Assembly: GCF_014197105.1 (NCBI RefSeq)
Contig: NZ_JACIEV010000004.1
Span: forward strand, 342,859-406,858
Direction of reading: 5' to 3'
From: Sphingomonas jinjuensis
GTDB taxonomy: Bacteria; Pseudomonadota; Alphaproteobacteria; Sphingomonadales; Sphingomonadaceae
DNA length: 64,000 bases
Part shown: positions 36,207 to 45,296 of the stretch, piece after piece
Numbering within the stretch: position 1 is the first letter of the stretch
Layout of the letters: each line of letters opens with the position of its first letter
Notes under the pieces: model-generated
The model's database searches: none
The model's input: the letters and a program-made list of their open reading frames with translations, nothing else
What the model was told of the DNA's origin: nothing
Position numbers and translations under genes: made by a program

Positions 36207-37685
36207 TCAGGGCAGGAAGGCGGCGGCGGGCATCGCCGGCTCGCGAACCGTTTCGTCCGCGGCCAGGCGATGCACCTGGCGCGTCTCGCGATCGAACGCC
36301 GGCCACGGCAGCGAGCCGTCGCGTGCAAAGCCGACCCACAATGCGTGGATGCGATCCGCCAGTGCCTGCGGCGGCGCCTCGCCGGTGATGCCTTCGGGCT
36401 GGTCGGTCGTCGCGAGGCTGTCGAACACGAACGGCAGCTCCATGCCATGCGCCGCCCCCAGCTCGCCCTCGTAGCGCGGTGAACGCCACTCGAACTCGTA
36501 GACGTGCGTGCGCCCGCGATGCTCCTCGGCAAAGCGCCGCGCCGGCCAGCGGAAGACGAGGTCGCTCATCGCCGCCGCCAGCGCTCGGCCCGCGGTCGTC
36601 TTGCCGATGCCATAGGCCTTCAGCACGGCCCACGCGCGCGGCTGCGACTTGCGCAGCACCAGCCAGGCAAGCAGCCTGTTGAGCTTCTCGCGCACGCCTG
36701 TCGAGACGAGGTAGAGGTTCATCTCCTCCGCGTTACTGCCGATCAGCACGTCGATCTCGGCACCGGCGCCCTGTTTCAGCGCGTCGAGCGGCGGCAGCGG
36801 CAGCACATCGTCGCCATGGACCGGCACGAAGCGGCTGATGCCGAACACCGGCTCGCGCCCGTCGGCATCGCGCAGGTCGATCCGCGCGGTCGGCTGCGAC
36901 ACCGTCTCGACCGCGTCGAGCATCGCGTCGCCCGGCAGGACGCTCGCGAAGCCCGCGGCATCGGGGGTGACGCGCAGCAGCTTGGCGAGCTTCGTCACCA
37001 AACGGCGTGCGACCGGGATCGGCCGGGTCATGCCGCCATGCCCGCTCTGGATGATCGCGCGCCGGAACAGCCCAGCGGCAAGCGGCGAGGTGACGAGGTC
37101 GGCGATCGCCATCGCGCCCGCGCTCTCGCCGAACACCGTGACGTTGGCCGGATCGCCGCCGAACGCCGCGATGTGATCGCGCACCCATCCCAGCGCCGCG
37201 ATGACGTCGCGCAGTCCCAGGTTGGTCGGTACGCCGGGGATCGGCAGAAAGCCGTCGATCCCCATGCGATAGTTCATCGCGACATAGACCACGCCGTCGC
37301 GCGCGAAGCTCTCCCCGCGCTGCACCGGCGCGTCCTTGCTGCCGACGACGAAGCCGCCGCCATGGACGAACACCATCACCGGCAGCTTGTCGCCGCCGCC
37401 CGCCGGACGATGGACGTCGAGCAGCAGATAGGAATCGCCGCGTTCCCAACCCCGTCCGATCAGCGGCACCGCGTCGAGGCCGGGGATGACGCGGGTGCGC
37501 TGCGGCGCATTGGCGCGCGGGGCGTCGGGTTCGTGTATGCCGGGCCATGACGGCGCGGCCTGTGGCAGGGCGAAGCGCCGCTCGCCGACCGGCGGCGCGG
37601 CATAGGGGATGTTCAGGAAGCTCTCGACGCCGTCCTGACGACGTCCCTCGACGATTCCCTGCGGTAACGTGATCTGGCTGGCCAT
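36207..37685 (-). CDS. Type-B carboxylesterase
   Basis: 492 aa. Oxyanion loop PVMVFVHGGGFVVG, nucleophile elbow TVFGESAGAMAIADL, acidic member in IGSNAEEMNLYL and His in LGAAHGMELPFVF complete a type-B serine hydrolase. There is no clear signal peptide, unlike its paralogue at 20.5-22.1 kb, so it is probably cytoplasmic. It heads a transcript running into the SDR gene (14-bp gap). Together they suggest ester cleavage inside the cell followed by alcohol oxidation. Confidence 0.9.
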   Translation of the reverse strand: MASQITLPQGIVEGRRQDGVESFLNIPYAAPPVGERRFALPQAAPSWPGIHEPDAPRANAPQRTRVIPGLDAVPLIGRGWERGDSYLLLDVHRPAGGGDKLPVMVFVHGGGFVVGSKDAPVQRGESFARDGVVYVAMNYRMGIDGFLPIPGVPTNLGLRDVIAALGWVRDHIAAFGGDPANVTVFGESAGAMAIADLVTSPLAAGLFRRAIIQSGHGGMTRPIPVARRLVTKLAKLLRVTPDAAGFASVLPGDAMLDAVETVSQPTARIDLRDADGREPVFGISRFVPVHGDDVLPLPPLDALKQGAGAEIDVLIGSNAEEMNLYLVSTGVREKLNRLLAWLVLRKSQPRAWAVLKAYGIGKTTAGRALAAAMSDLVFRWPARRFAEEHRGRTHVYEFEWRSPRYEGELGAAHGMELPFVFDSLATTDQPEGITGEAPPQALADRIHALWVGFARDGSLPWPAFDRETRQVHRLAADETVREPAMPAAAFLP

Positions 37686-37776
37686 GGCGCATTATCGCCG
37701 GCTGGCCCCCGGGGTTGAAGCCGTCGCGGCTATGCCAAGCCGAAGCCACGCGTTGCCGCGCGGGCCGTCGAGCCGG

Positions 37777-39255
37777 TCAGACGCCGGGCTCGCCGGTCAG
37801 ATAGGGGTCGACCGGCGGCGTCGCCGGTACGGTCAGCCGCGGCACCGGACGCTCCGCGGCGGCGCGCAGCCACGCCGGCCCCGTATCGCGCTTGCGCGTC
37901 GAACCGTCGCCCCGCGTCGGCACCACGCCATAGATCGGCACGTCCGCCCGCCCCGGCGCACCGCTGCCGAACATCGCCGCGATATTGCCGTAGGTCGACG
38001 GATCGCGACCATCGAGGCTGAGCCGGTCGTTGAGATAGCAGGCGGTCGCCCACGCCGCCTCGGGGCTCGGCGTCATCGCGATGATCCGCTTCGCCCAGTA
38101 CATGCGCAGGTTGTTGTGCATCCAGCCGTCGATGACGAACTGCTTCTGGCACGCGTTCCAGCTTTCGTCGCGCGTCTCGCCATGAACCAGTGCGTTGAGC
38201 GTCTCCAGGTCGGGCCGGGGATCGCCGGCATGGTCGGCGAGCGTATCGCGCGCCCAGCCGGCAACCCGGTCGTAGCGCTCCGGCGCCCGCAGCCCATGTG
38301 CCTGCCAGTGGAACCACTCGCGCCAGCCGAGCAGCTCGTCGGCGAACTTCGCCTTGTGTTTCGCGCCCGCCTTTGCGGCATCGACGGCCGCCATCACCTC
38401 GCGCGGGCCGATCACGCCGAAGTGGAGATAGGGCGACAGCCCGCTGGCGCCGTCGGGCCGCGTGGCATCGCTGCGCACGGCGGCATAGGCGGGCAGCACC
38501 TCGTCGACCAGACGCCGCAGCCGCGCCTCGGCGGCGGCCCGTCCTCCCGGGAACGACGCGCTGGGGGCCAGGCCGTGGTCGATCGACAATCCGACGAGCA
38601 GCGCGTCGAGATCGACCGCCTCGAGGTCGTCGGGCGCGAACGGCAGCGGGCCGGCGAACGGCGACACCGAAGGCACTTCGGCCTCGCTTGCCCGCCAACG
38701 GTCGCGTTCCGGTTCATGCCGGCGCAGGAAGCCCGATCGGCCGCGGATGTCGCCGCCCAGCACCGCCGGCGGCACTAGGCACGCGGCGTTGACCGCCAGC
38801 ACCGCGACGGTCGCCCGCGCCGCGACGCGCTCCGCCTGCCAGCGGGCGACGAAGGTCGGCTGGTCCTCCAGCACGATCGCGGCAGCCTCGTTGCCCAGCC
38901 GGTGGACCAGCCCCTTTTCACGCCGCCCCTCGCGATCGACGTGGTGGACGCAGGCGAGGCCGCGCTCCCGGCAGCCGGCGGCCAGGTCGCGTCCCGCCGT
39001 CAGGATGAACCGGTGCAGCCGATCGGAGGCATAGGGGTAATCCTCGCGGATGCCGTGATAGACCAGCACCGGCAGGCCCAGCGCGTTGCCCCACCGGATC
39101 GCGGCGTCGATCACCGGATTGTCGACCGCTCTCAGCGCCTGCTGCAACCAGCACAGGACATAACGCCCCCCGGCCGCGATCGCGCGATCGTTAAGCGCGC
39201 GGACCCGCGGCGCCTCCGCCCAACCGGCCAGCGTATCCGGCAGCGGGCGCGTCAC
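37777..39255 (-). CDS. Class II CPD photolyase
   Basis: 492 aa. The C-terminal FAD domain has WMHNNLRMYWAKRIIA then AWATACYLNDRLSLDGRDPS, the block typical of class II cyclobutane-dimer photolyases, and GWREWFHW. The N-terminal region is the alpha/beta antenna domain (RYVLCWLQQALRA, YHGIREDYP). It repairs UV pyrimidine dimers using light and reduced FAD. The likely start is GTG (39253-39255), which overlaps the TGA of DUF427 as GTGA, so translation is coupled. An upstream ATG frame would overlap DUF427 fully and is rejected. Confidence 0.88.
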   Translation of the reverse strand: MTRPLPDTLAGWAEAPRVRALNDRAIAAGGRYVLCWLQQALRAVDNPVIDAAIRWGNALGLPVLVYHGIREDYPYASDRLHRFILTAGRDLAAGCRERGLACVHHVDREGRREKGLVHRLGNEAAAIVLEDQPTFVARWQAERVAARATVAVLAVNAACLVPPAVLGGDIRGRSGFLRRHEPERDRWRASEAEVPSVSPFAGPLPFAPDDLEAVDLDALLVGLSIDHGLAPSASFPGGRAAAEARLRRLVDEVLPAYAAVRSDATRPDGASGLSPYLHFGVIGPREVMAAVDAAKAGAKHKAKFADELLGWREWFHWQAHGLRAPERYDRVAGWARDTLADHAGDPRPDLETLNALVHGETRDESWNACQKQFVIDGWMHNNLRMYWAKRIIAMTPSPEAAWATACYLNDRLSLDGRDPSTYGNIAAMFGSGAPGRADVPIYGVVPTRGDGSTRKRDTGPAWLRAAAERPVPRLTVPATPPVDPYLTGEPGV

Positions 39256-39746
39256 CACCCCATGCTGCCGGGTACGCCCTTGAACGGCCCGGCGACGTCC
39301 GGCGTGATCCAGCCACCGTAGAAGCCGCCCGGCTGCGGCACCACCTGCGTGCCGTCGACCAGGCAGCGGTCCAGCGACGCCGCATAGAAGGCGACGTGAT
39401 CGCGCAGCATCGCGAAACCGGGCGTGGGATGGGGATAGCTCCACGCGACGTCGTTCAGCCGCACGCCCGCAACCTCCAGATGCCAATAGACCGCAGGCCC
39501 CTTCCATTCGCAGAACGACCGCCGGTCGGACGGGATCAGGACGCCGGGCGTGATGTCGGCGGGCGGGATATACCAGCTCGGCGGATGGCTCGTTTCCAGC
39601 GTGCGGACCGGACGACGCGTGTCGGCCACGACGATGCCGCGATGCTCGATGCGGACATGGCGATCGCTCGCCACGGCCACGGCGGGGCGTGGATAGTCCC
39701 AGACGCTCTCCTGCCCCGGCCGGACGGGATCGGGCGATGGCCTCAT
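39252..39746 (-). CDS. DUF427-domain protein
   Basis: 164 aa. Two short beta-rich stretches, EHRGIVVADTRRPVRTLETS and then SFCEWKGPAVYWHLEV with AWSYPHPTPG, match DUF427 (W-x-Y-P and CxWKG-type signatures). The family is a small beta-structured domain, of unknown biochemical role, often near light- or stress-related genes. ATG 39746 is overlapped by the DCC gene stop (39743-39746), and its own stop overlaps the photolyase start. It is the third gene of a four-gene overlapping operon. Confidence 0.85.
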   Translation of the reverse strand: MRPSPDPVRPGQESVWDYPRPAVAVASDRHVRIEHRGIVVADTRRPVRTLETSHPPSWYIPPADITPGVLIPSDRRSFCEWKGPAVYWHLEVAGVRLNDVAWSYPHPTPGFAMLRDHVAFYAASLDRCLVDGTQVVPQPGGFYGGWITPDVAGPFKGVPGSMGW

Positions 39747-40105
39747 GCCCGCGCCTCCCGTCGGATCAGCCACCGCTGCAGCTGCGGCCTGATCCGCAGG
39801 AAACCGCGATACAGCTGCTCCAACATAGATAGGACGATGGGGCTGCGGGCAGCGATCCCCAACGGCCGCAGCATGGGGATCGCACGCCACATCGCAGCAA
39901 AGGCGGCGGCGCCCGACAGCAGCGGTCCGCCATCTTCCTGGGCGTGGAAGCGCGCCAGCATCTGTTCGCGATCGATCGGGCAGCTGCCCGATCCGGCAAC
40001 ATCCACGAAGCGAATCGCGCCGCGGCGGTCGAGCCGCCGCATCAACGCGATCTCGCGCCGGCATAGCGGGCACTGGCCATCATGCCAGACGGTCACCCGC
40101 CTCAT
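39743..40105 (-). CDS. DCC-family thiol-disulfide oxidoreductase (DUF393)
   Basis: 120 aa. VWHDGQCPLCRREIALMRR carries the family motif DGxCPxC (the CxxC), followed by RFVDVAGS. DCC proteins are small thioredoxin-like predicted redox enzymes; their substrates are largely unknown. Overlaps both neighbours by 4 bp (TspO stop 40102, DUF427 start 39746), so it is an integral operon member, perhaps in redox handling with the photolyase FAD or TspO. Confidence 0.87.
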   Translation of the reverse strand: MRRVTVWHDGQCPLCRREIALMRRLDRRGAIRFVDVAGSGSCPIDREQMLARFHAQEDGGPLLSGAAAFAAMWRAIPMLRPLGIAARSPIVLSMLEQLYRGFLRIRPQLQRWLIRREARA

Positions 40106-40629
40106 CGGCTCGCCTCAGGATTGTCGCGCCAGATTCGCCCCGCCAGCAATGTCGCGAAGCCGAGCCATGCGACGAACGGCACCGCGACCGCCGCCGCGGG
40201 CCTGTCGACCCTGGCAGCGGCGGCGACATAGGCGGCGCCGGTCGCCACCATCGCACCCGATGCGGCCGCGCTCGCGCCCAGCCGATGCTCGCGGAAGAAT
40301 AGCTGGGTCCATCCGCCGATCATCGCGCCGTTGACCAGCCACAATCCCAGCGCGGTGTTGCGCGCGGGGCTCGAGGGCTGGCGCAGCAGGCGATAGCCGC
40401 CGACTGCCAATCCCGTCTCCAGCACCGGCCATACCGCCCCGAACACCGCGTCGGGCGGGGTGTAGCCGGGCTTGTCGAGCTTGCGATACCAACGGCGAAT
40501 GCCGGGGTGGGTCCCATCGGGTGCGTTACGGCGTCCCACCAGCGCACTGGCGCCGAGCATCGCCGCCACGGCGGTCAGCGCCGCGAGCCGCGAAACGCCT
40601 GCCGTCTGCATCCTGTCGTCCTTCGCCAC
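40102..40629 (-). CDS. tspO: TspO/MBR family tryptophan-rich sensory protein
   Basis: 175 aa with five hydrophobic helices. KLDKPGYTPPDAVFGAVWPV then LGLWLVNGAMIGGWTQLFF fits TspO, a membrane protein binding porphyrins and cholesterol-like ligands, linked to oxygen and light control in Alphaproteobacteria. The start is likely GTG 40629, with GGAGAG 3-8 bp upstream; ATG 40611 lies downstream with a weaker site. It is the first gene of the overlapping tspO-DCC-DUF427-photolyase series. Confidence 0.82.
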   Translation of the reverse strand: MAKDDRMQTAGVSRLAALTAVAAMLGASALVGRRNAPDGTHPGIRRWYRKLDKPGYTPPDAVFGAVWPVLETGLAVGGYRLLRQPSSPARNTALGLWLVNGAMIGGWTQLFFREHRLGASAAASGAMVATGAAYVAAAARVDRPAAAVAVPFVAWLGFATLLAGRIWRDNPEASR

Positions 40630-40770
40630 GCCGCCTCTCCTCGAGGCGATCCGCGCCTCTCCGTCATAGCGACCCAGCCGCCCCGACGTTCCGCGCGGCG
40701 TCACTTCCCCCCGGGATGAGCCAGGCACTCCGCTCACAGCGGACGGCCGCGACATTCGGCAGCCTTTCCG

Positions 40771-42336
40771 CTAAGCCGACAGCGCTTCCTCGGATCGCAG
40801 GAACGATACGAACAGATCGGTCGAACTGCGCAGTGCCCGGGCGCTCACCGCCAGCTCGCCGGTTCCGTTGCGGACCTGCGTCGACAGGTTCGACGCCGCG
40901 CCGATCGCCTTGGCCGCGCGCCCGATCTCGGTTTCGATCAGCGAGGTTTGCCGGGTGATCCGCGCCGCGCCGTCGTTGACCTCGTCGGTGCCGATCCGGT
41001 GCTCGACGACCGCCTCGGCGATCGACGAGGCGGTAGCCGACAGCTTGCCGATCGCACTGTTCATGTCGTGGAGCCGCTGCCCGGTGTCGGCCACGCCATC
41101 GCGGATGGCGTTGACGAGATAGCGGATCCGTTCGCTCGCCCGTCCGGTTTCCGCCGAAAGCGCCTTCACCTCGACCGCGACGACGCCGAAGCCACGCCCC
41201 GCCTCGCCCGCCCGCGCCGCCTCGATATTGGCGTTGAGCGCGAGCAGCGAGGTCTTCTTGGCGATGCTCTGGATGTCGTCGAGAAAGCCCTCGATGCTCG
41301 TCGCCCAGTCCTCGAGCGCGCGGATCGTCTGCGCAGTCTGTTCGGCCTGGCCGCTGGCGATCGCGGTCACCCGCGCTTGCTCGTCGATCGTGTCCGCCAC
41401 GGTTCGGATCGAATCGGACAGCAGGTCGATCGACGCCGCCACGGTCGCGATCTCGGTCGCCGCCTGCGACGCGCTGGCGGCGACAGCAACCGCGTCGCGC
41501 GTGGCGTCGCCGCTGGCGTCCTCCAGACAGACCGATGCCTGCTCGACCTGGGCGATGGCGTTGCCGATCGCCTTCACGACCGTCGTCACGCTTCGATCGA
41601 ACTCGCGTGCCAGCGTGACGAGCTCGCCGCGACGCTCGGCCGCGACCTTCGCCGCCTGTGCCTCGCGGGCGCGCCGCTCGTCCGATGCCGCGCGCTGCGC
41701 CACCGTCGCGACATGCATCGCCTCCTCGGCGCGACGGCGCTGGCCATCGGCCTCGATCGCCAGCGACTGCGATCGCGCCAGCGCCGCGTCCTGGCTGTCG
41801 AACAGCCGCACCAGCTGCGTCGTCATCCACGACAGCACCGCACATTGCAGGACCACGGCACCGGCGTGGAAGGCGACGCGGCCGAGGTTGCCGCTGCCGG
41901 CGAACACCCATCCGGGGGCAAGCCGCTCGAGCGCGATGTGATGGATCGCGGTCAGCGTCGCAGCCAGGCAGATCGGCTTCCAGTCCGCCACCACGATCAG
42001 CGCCGCCATCGCAACGAAGAAATACATGTGCGCGTCCATCTGCCAGGCATGGCCCTGAAGCAGGTACACCAGAAGCGCAGGCAGGATCGCGGCCGGCACG
42101 CCCAGCGACAGCCGCGCCTCCTGGTCGTAGCGGCCCCTGACCGCCATCACCGTCGGCACGATGTTGGTCAGGCAGCCGACGACGACGATCGGCGTCTCCG
42201 CGCCATTGCCCATCAGCGCGCCGATCATCGCCATCACCGCGATGGCCAGCCAGCTGAGCGCCACCCAGGCGGTAAAGCCGCGGCGGCGAAGCTGGCTCAA
42301 GGGATCGATCGCCATCGCGACCGGGATCGCGCTCAT
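40771..42336 (-). CDS. Methyl-accepting chemotaxis protein with multi-helix membrane sensor
   Basis: 521 aa. The C-terminal half is a chemoreceptor signalling domain; the hairpin tip reads KKTSLLALNANIEAARAGEA followed by GRGFGVVAVEVKALS. The N-terminal 190 residues have about six membrane helices holding polar residues: QGHAWQMDAHMYFF, ADWKPICLA, IHHIALE and FHAGAVVLQ. No periplasmic sensor loop and no clear HAMP are seen. The sensor thus may read a signal within the membrane, such as redox state, metal or a quinone; that is inference. The gene overlaps an upstream small gene by 4 bp (42333-42336), implying coupled synthesis. Confidence 0.88.
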   Translation of the reverse strand: MSAIPVAMAIDPLSQLRRRGFTAWVALSWLAIAVMAMIGALMGNGAETPIVVVGCLTNIVPTVMAVRGRYDQEARLSLGVPAAILPALLVYLLQGHAWQMDAHMYFFVAMAALIVVADWKPICLAATLTAIHHIALERLAPGWVFAGSGNLGRVAFHAGAVVLQCAVLSWMTTQLVRLFDSQDAALARSQSLAIEADGQRRRAEEAMHVATVAQRAASDERRAREAQAAKVAAERRGELVTLAREFDRSVTTVVKAIGNAIAQVEQASVCLEDASGDATRDAVAVAASASQAATEIATVAASIDLLSDSIRTVADTIDEQARVTAIASGQAEQTAQTIRALEDWATSIEGFLDDIQSIAKKTSLLALNANIEAARAGEAGRGFGVVAVEVKALSAETGRASERIRYLVNAIRDGVADTGQRLHDMNSAIGKLSATASSIAEAVVEHRIGTDEVNDGAARITRQTSLIETEIGRAAKAIGAASNLSTQVRNGTGELAVSARALRSSTDLFVSFLRSEEALSA

Positions 42337-42635
42337 GCGACCGACTGCCCGTCGAGGCCCGCGGCGCACCCCGCCGCGGCGGGGGCGAGTACCAGGGTAT
42401 GCCAATGGCCGATATGCGCAAGGATGCGCGACCGGTCGCCGCTGACGACCAGCGACCCGGGCACGGGCCCGGGCCCGACGACCTGCGCGCCCGCCGCGCT
42501 GGCCTCGACGACCAGGGCGTTGACGCCGGCCCCGTTAAGACTGACCAGCATCATCCGGCCGGTCGCGGGCGGCCACGCCGCAACCACAAACAATCCCGCA
42601 ATTCCCATCACTAATTGCGCGACAAATACCGACAT
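42333..42635 (-). CDS. Small protein with N-terminal hydrophobic segment, coupled to the chemoreceptor
   Basis: 100 aa. MSVFVAQLVMGIAGLFVVAA is a signal peptide or membrane anchor; the rest is neutral, rich in Gly, Ala and Val, with little charge and an HIGHWH-like stretch (about residues 73-78). A perfect AGGAGG precedes its ATG. The stop overlaps the chemoreceptor start. I do not recognise a family. Position suggests an accessory protein of the receptor. Confidence 0.7.
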   Translation of the reverse strand: MSVFVAQLVMGIAGLFVVAAWPPATGRMMLVSLNGAGVNALVVEASAAGAQVVGPGPVPGSLVVSGDRSRILAHIGHWHTLVLAPAAAGCAAGLDGQSVA

Positions 42636-42718
42636 CGGCGGGCCTCCTATCAGGCCAGCGCTAGTCCCTATTGGTTAACGAAATCAGCGTCCGCTGCAGT
42701 ACCCAGCGACGGGAAGGG

Positions 42719-42737
42719 GCTCGCGCCGGTCGCGAGC
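42719..42737 (-). terminator. Hairpin downstream of katG
   Basis: Perfect 7-bp stem GCTCGCG/CGCGAGC with five-base loop (42719-42725 with 42731-42737), 11 bp after the katG stop at 42749. Read on the minus strand it is followed by a C/T-rich run. A likely terminator of katG. Confidence 0.5.
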
Positions 42738-42748
42738 TCCTCCCGGGA

Positions 42749-45022
42749 TCAGCCGTGGACGTCGTAGCGGTCGAGCATCATCACCTTGTCCCAGACCTTG
42801 ACGAAGTCGCGCACGAACCGCGCCTGGCCGTTCGCACTGGCATAGATCTCGGCAATCGCACGCAGCTGCGAATTGGCACCGATGATCAGGTCGCAGCGCG
42901 TCGCCCCAAACCGCGCCTCGCCGCCATCGCGCGCGACCAGCGCGAAGCGCGTGCCGGCCTCGTCGGCCTTCTTCCACTCGTAATCCATGCTCGTCAGCAC
43001 GCGGAAGAAGTCGTTAGTCAACACGCCGACCCGATCGGTGAAGACGCCGTCGCGCGACCCGTCCCAATTCGCGCCCAACGCGCGCAGGCCACCCGTCAGC
43101 ACCACCCATTCGGGCGCCGACAGCGACAGCAGCGCCGCCCGGTCGAGAAACAGCTGCTCGGGCGACAGGTCGCCGGTGTTCACCTCGTCGAACGCCGGGT
43201 CGACATAGTTGCGGAAGCCGTCGACGACGGGACGCAGCCATTCGAAGCTGTCGGCGTCGGTGCGCGCGTCGTCGGTGTCCATCCGCCCCGGCACGAAGGG
43301 CACGGTGACCGACGATCCCGTCTCCGCCGCCGCCCGCTCGACCGCGGCACAACCGGCCAGGACGATCAGGTCGGCGAGCGACACCTTCTTGCCGCCGCTC
43401 GCCAGCGCGCCGAAGTCGCCGGCGATCCGCTTCAGATCCTCGACCACGGGCATCGCCCGCGCGTTGATCGCCCAGTCCTTCTGCGGCGCCAGCGCGATCC
43501 GCGCACCGTTCGCGCCGCCGCGCTTGTCGCTGTGGCGGAACGTCGATGCCGCGGAGAAGGCGGTGAAGGCCAGGTCCGATACCGAATGGCCGAGTCCCAG
43601 GATCCGGTCCTTCAAGGCGGCGATGTCCTGTGCGTCGATCAGCAGATGATCGACCGGCGGGATCGGATCCTGCCACAGCAGGTCGTCCTCGATCGTCCGC
43701 TCCTTGCCGAGGTAGCGCTCCTTCGGCCCCATGTCGCGGTGGGTCAGCTTGTACCACGCCTTCGAGAACTGCAGCGTAAAATAGTCGAAGTCGCTTAGGA
43801 AACGCTGGCAGATGTCGCGATAGACAGGGTCGACCTTCAGCGCGATGTCGCTGGTCATCATCATCAGCGGGTGCGTCTTGCCCTCGATATGCGCGTCCGG
43901 CGTATGCGGCGCACTCTTGTCGACGGGCGTCCATTGCAGCGCACCGGCGGGGCTGCGCGTCTGCTCCCATTCGAACTTGAACAGGTTTTCCAGATAGCTG
44001 TTGTCCCAGCGCGTCGGATCGGGCGTCCAGCTACCCTCGATGCCGTTGGTCATGGTGAACTCGCCGGCGCCGGTGCCTTCGGGGTTGTGCCAGCCTAGCC
44101 CCATCTGCTCGATCGGCGCCATTTCGGGCGGCGCGCCGATGCGATCGGCCTTCACCATGCCGTGGCTCTTGCCGAAGGCGTGACCGCCCGCGATCAGTGC
44201 CACCGTCTCCTCGTCGTTCATCGCCATCCGCGTGAAGGCGACGCGGATGTCGCGCGCCGACGCTTCCGGGTCGCCGCTGGCATAGGGGCCTTCCGGGTTG
44301 ACGTAGATGAGCGACTGGTGCGTCGCCGCCAGCGGCTGCTCCAGGTCGTAATCGGGATCGCCGTTCTGCCCACGCCAGCGCTTGTCGCGATTGACCATCT
44401 CGTCGAACGACTTGACCGTCGTCATGTCGACGAATTCCGGCCCCCAATAGGTCGCGTCGTCGGCTTCCCACGCATCCTGGCGTCCGCCCGCGAAGCCGTA
44501 GGTCGGGAAGCCCATGATCTCGAGCGCGCAATTGCCGGTCAGCACGATCAGGTCGGCCCATGACAGCGCCGCGCCGTACTTCTGCTTGATCGGCCAGATC
44601 AGGCGGCGCGACTTGTCGGTGTTGCCATTGTCCCACCAGCTGTCGATCGGCGCGAACCGCTGCATCGCCTCGCCCGCACCGCCGCGCCCGTCGGCGATGC
44701 GATAGGTGCCCGCCGAGTGCCATGCCATGCGGATCATCTGCGGGCCGTAATTGCCATAGTCCGACGGCCACCAGTCCACCGACGACGTCAGGAACGCCTT
44801 GATCTCCGCCTTCAGCGCGTCGAGATCGATCGTCTCGAACGCCGCCCTGTAGTCGAAGTCATCGCCGAGCGGGTTCGCGCGCGGCCCGTCGCGGTGCAGC
44901 TGCTCGACACGCAGCCGGTTGGGATACCAGTGCTGCAACGTCGGTGGGCTGGTGTGCGCGCCACCGATGCGATCGCCGCCGAACGGGCACTTGCCTGCCA
45001 GCACATCCTTGTAATCTTCCAT
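42749..45022 (-). CDS. katG: Catalase-peroxidase KatG
   Basis: 757 aa, normal full length. Distal residues are [13 protein letters not shown] (R98, W101, H102); the Trp-Tyr-Met adduct partners are Y240 ([10 protein letters not shown]) and M266 (AFTRMAMND); the proximal His is H281 ([10 protein letters not shown]). All are intact, so catalase and peroxidase activities are both expected. It detoxifies H2O2 in the cytoplasm. A GGAG ribosome binding site precedes the ATG. The leader holds a palindrome (45042-45070). It lies next to a decayed IS6 element. Confidence 0.95.
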   Translation of the reverse strand: MEDYKDVLAGKCPFGGDRIGGAHTSPPTLQHWYPNRLRVEQLHRDGPRANPLGDDFDYRAAFETIDLDALKAEIKAFLTSSVDWWPSDYGNYGPQMIRMAWHSAGTYRIADGRGGAGEAMQRFAPIDSWWDNGNTDKSRRLIWPIKQKYGAALSWADLIVLTGNCALEIMGFPTYGFAGGRQDAWEADDATYWGPEFVDMTTVKSFDEMVNRDKRWRGQNGDPDYDLEQPLAATHQSLIYVNPEGPYASGDPEASARDIRVAFTRMAMNDEETVALIAGGHAFGKSHGMVKADRIGAPPEMAPIEQMGLGWHNPEGTGAGEFTMTNGIEGSWTPDPTRWDNSYLENLFKFEWEQTRSPAGALQWTPVDKSAPHTPDAHIEGKTHPLMMMTSDIALKVDPVYRDICQRFLSDFDYFTLQFSKAWYKLTHRDMGPKERYLGKERTIEDDLLWQDPIPPVDHLLIDAQDIAALKDRILGLGHSVSDLAFTAFSAASTFRHSDKRGGANGARIALAPQKDWAINARAMPVVEDLKRIAGDFGALASGGKKVSLADLIVLAGCAAVERAAAETGSSVTVPFVPGRMDTDDARTDADSFEWLRPVVDGFRNYVDPAFDEVNTGDLSPEQLFLDRAALLSLSAPEWVVLTGGLRALGANWDGSRDGVFTDRVGVLTNDFFRVLTSMDYEWKKADEAGTRFALVARDGGEARFGATRCDLIIGANSQLRAIAEIYASANGQARFVRDFVKVWDKVMMLDRYDVHG

Positions 45023-45041
45023 GAACCCGTCGCTCCTTCGA

Positions 45042-45070
45042 TGGATCAGGCATGGGCGGCTTGATCCATA
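45042..45070. promoter_or_regulatory. Palindrome in the katG leader
   Basis: Perfect 8-bp inverted repeat ATGGATCA/TGATCCAT with 13-bp spacer, 20 bp upstream of the katG start. It could be an operator (Fur-, OxyR- or LysR-type regulators often control katG) or an mRNA hairpin near the start. It does not match a textbook OxyR box. Confidence 0.5.
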
Positions 45071-45296
45071 TTTAGGCGATAACGAGGATCATGGTGGTCC
45101 GTTGCCCATGAACTTTAATTTAGCCGCACCGGCGCGCGCCCTCAGCGATCGAGGCATCTATTCGTCGAGTAACGGCGCGGCAAATGGTTCTGGCCCAGGC
45201 GTACGCTGGAATTTGATGGCGCGCGTTACGCCACGATAGGAGCCGAGCGTCGGTGGGAGATGCTGCCGACGATATCCTCGGCGATGACCTGCGGGA
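45071..45296. other. Gap between katG leader and IS6 remnant
   Basis: About 226 bp with no supported gene. The part nearest katG is AT-richer (45069-45125) and probably contains its promoter, though no clear -35/-10 pair was found. The rest is GC-rich with only shadow frames. Confidence 0.4.

Noticed and set aside
37795..37807. Another match to the operator half GATAGG (CAGATAGG in the photolyase 3' end)
   Set aside because: It is inside coding sequence (DPYLTGEP), the other half does not match (CCGGTC), and no promoter follows.
40729..40743. Small inverted repeat TCCGCT/AGCGGA between the chemoreceptor stop and tspO as terminator
   Set aside because: Stem of only six pairs and no T-run; too weak in such GC-rich DNA.
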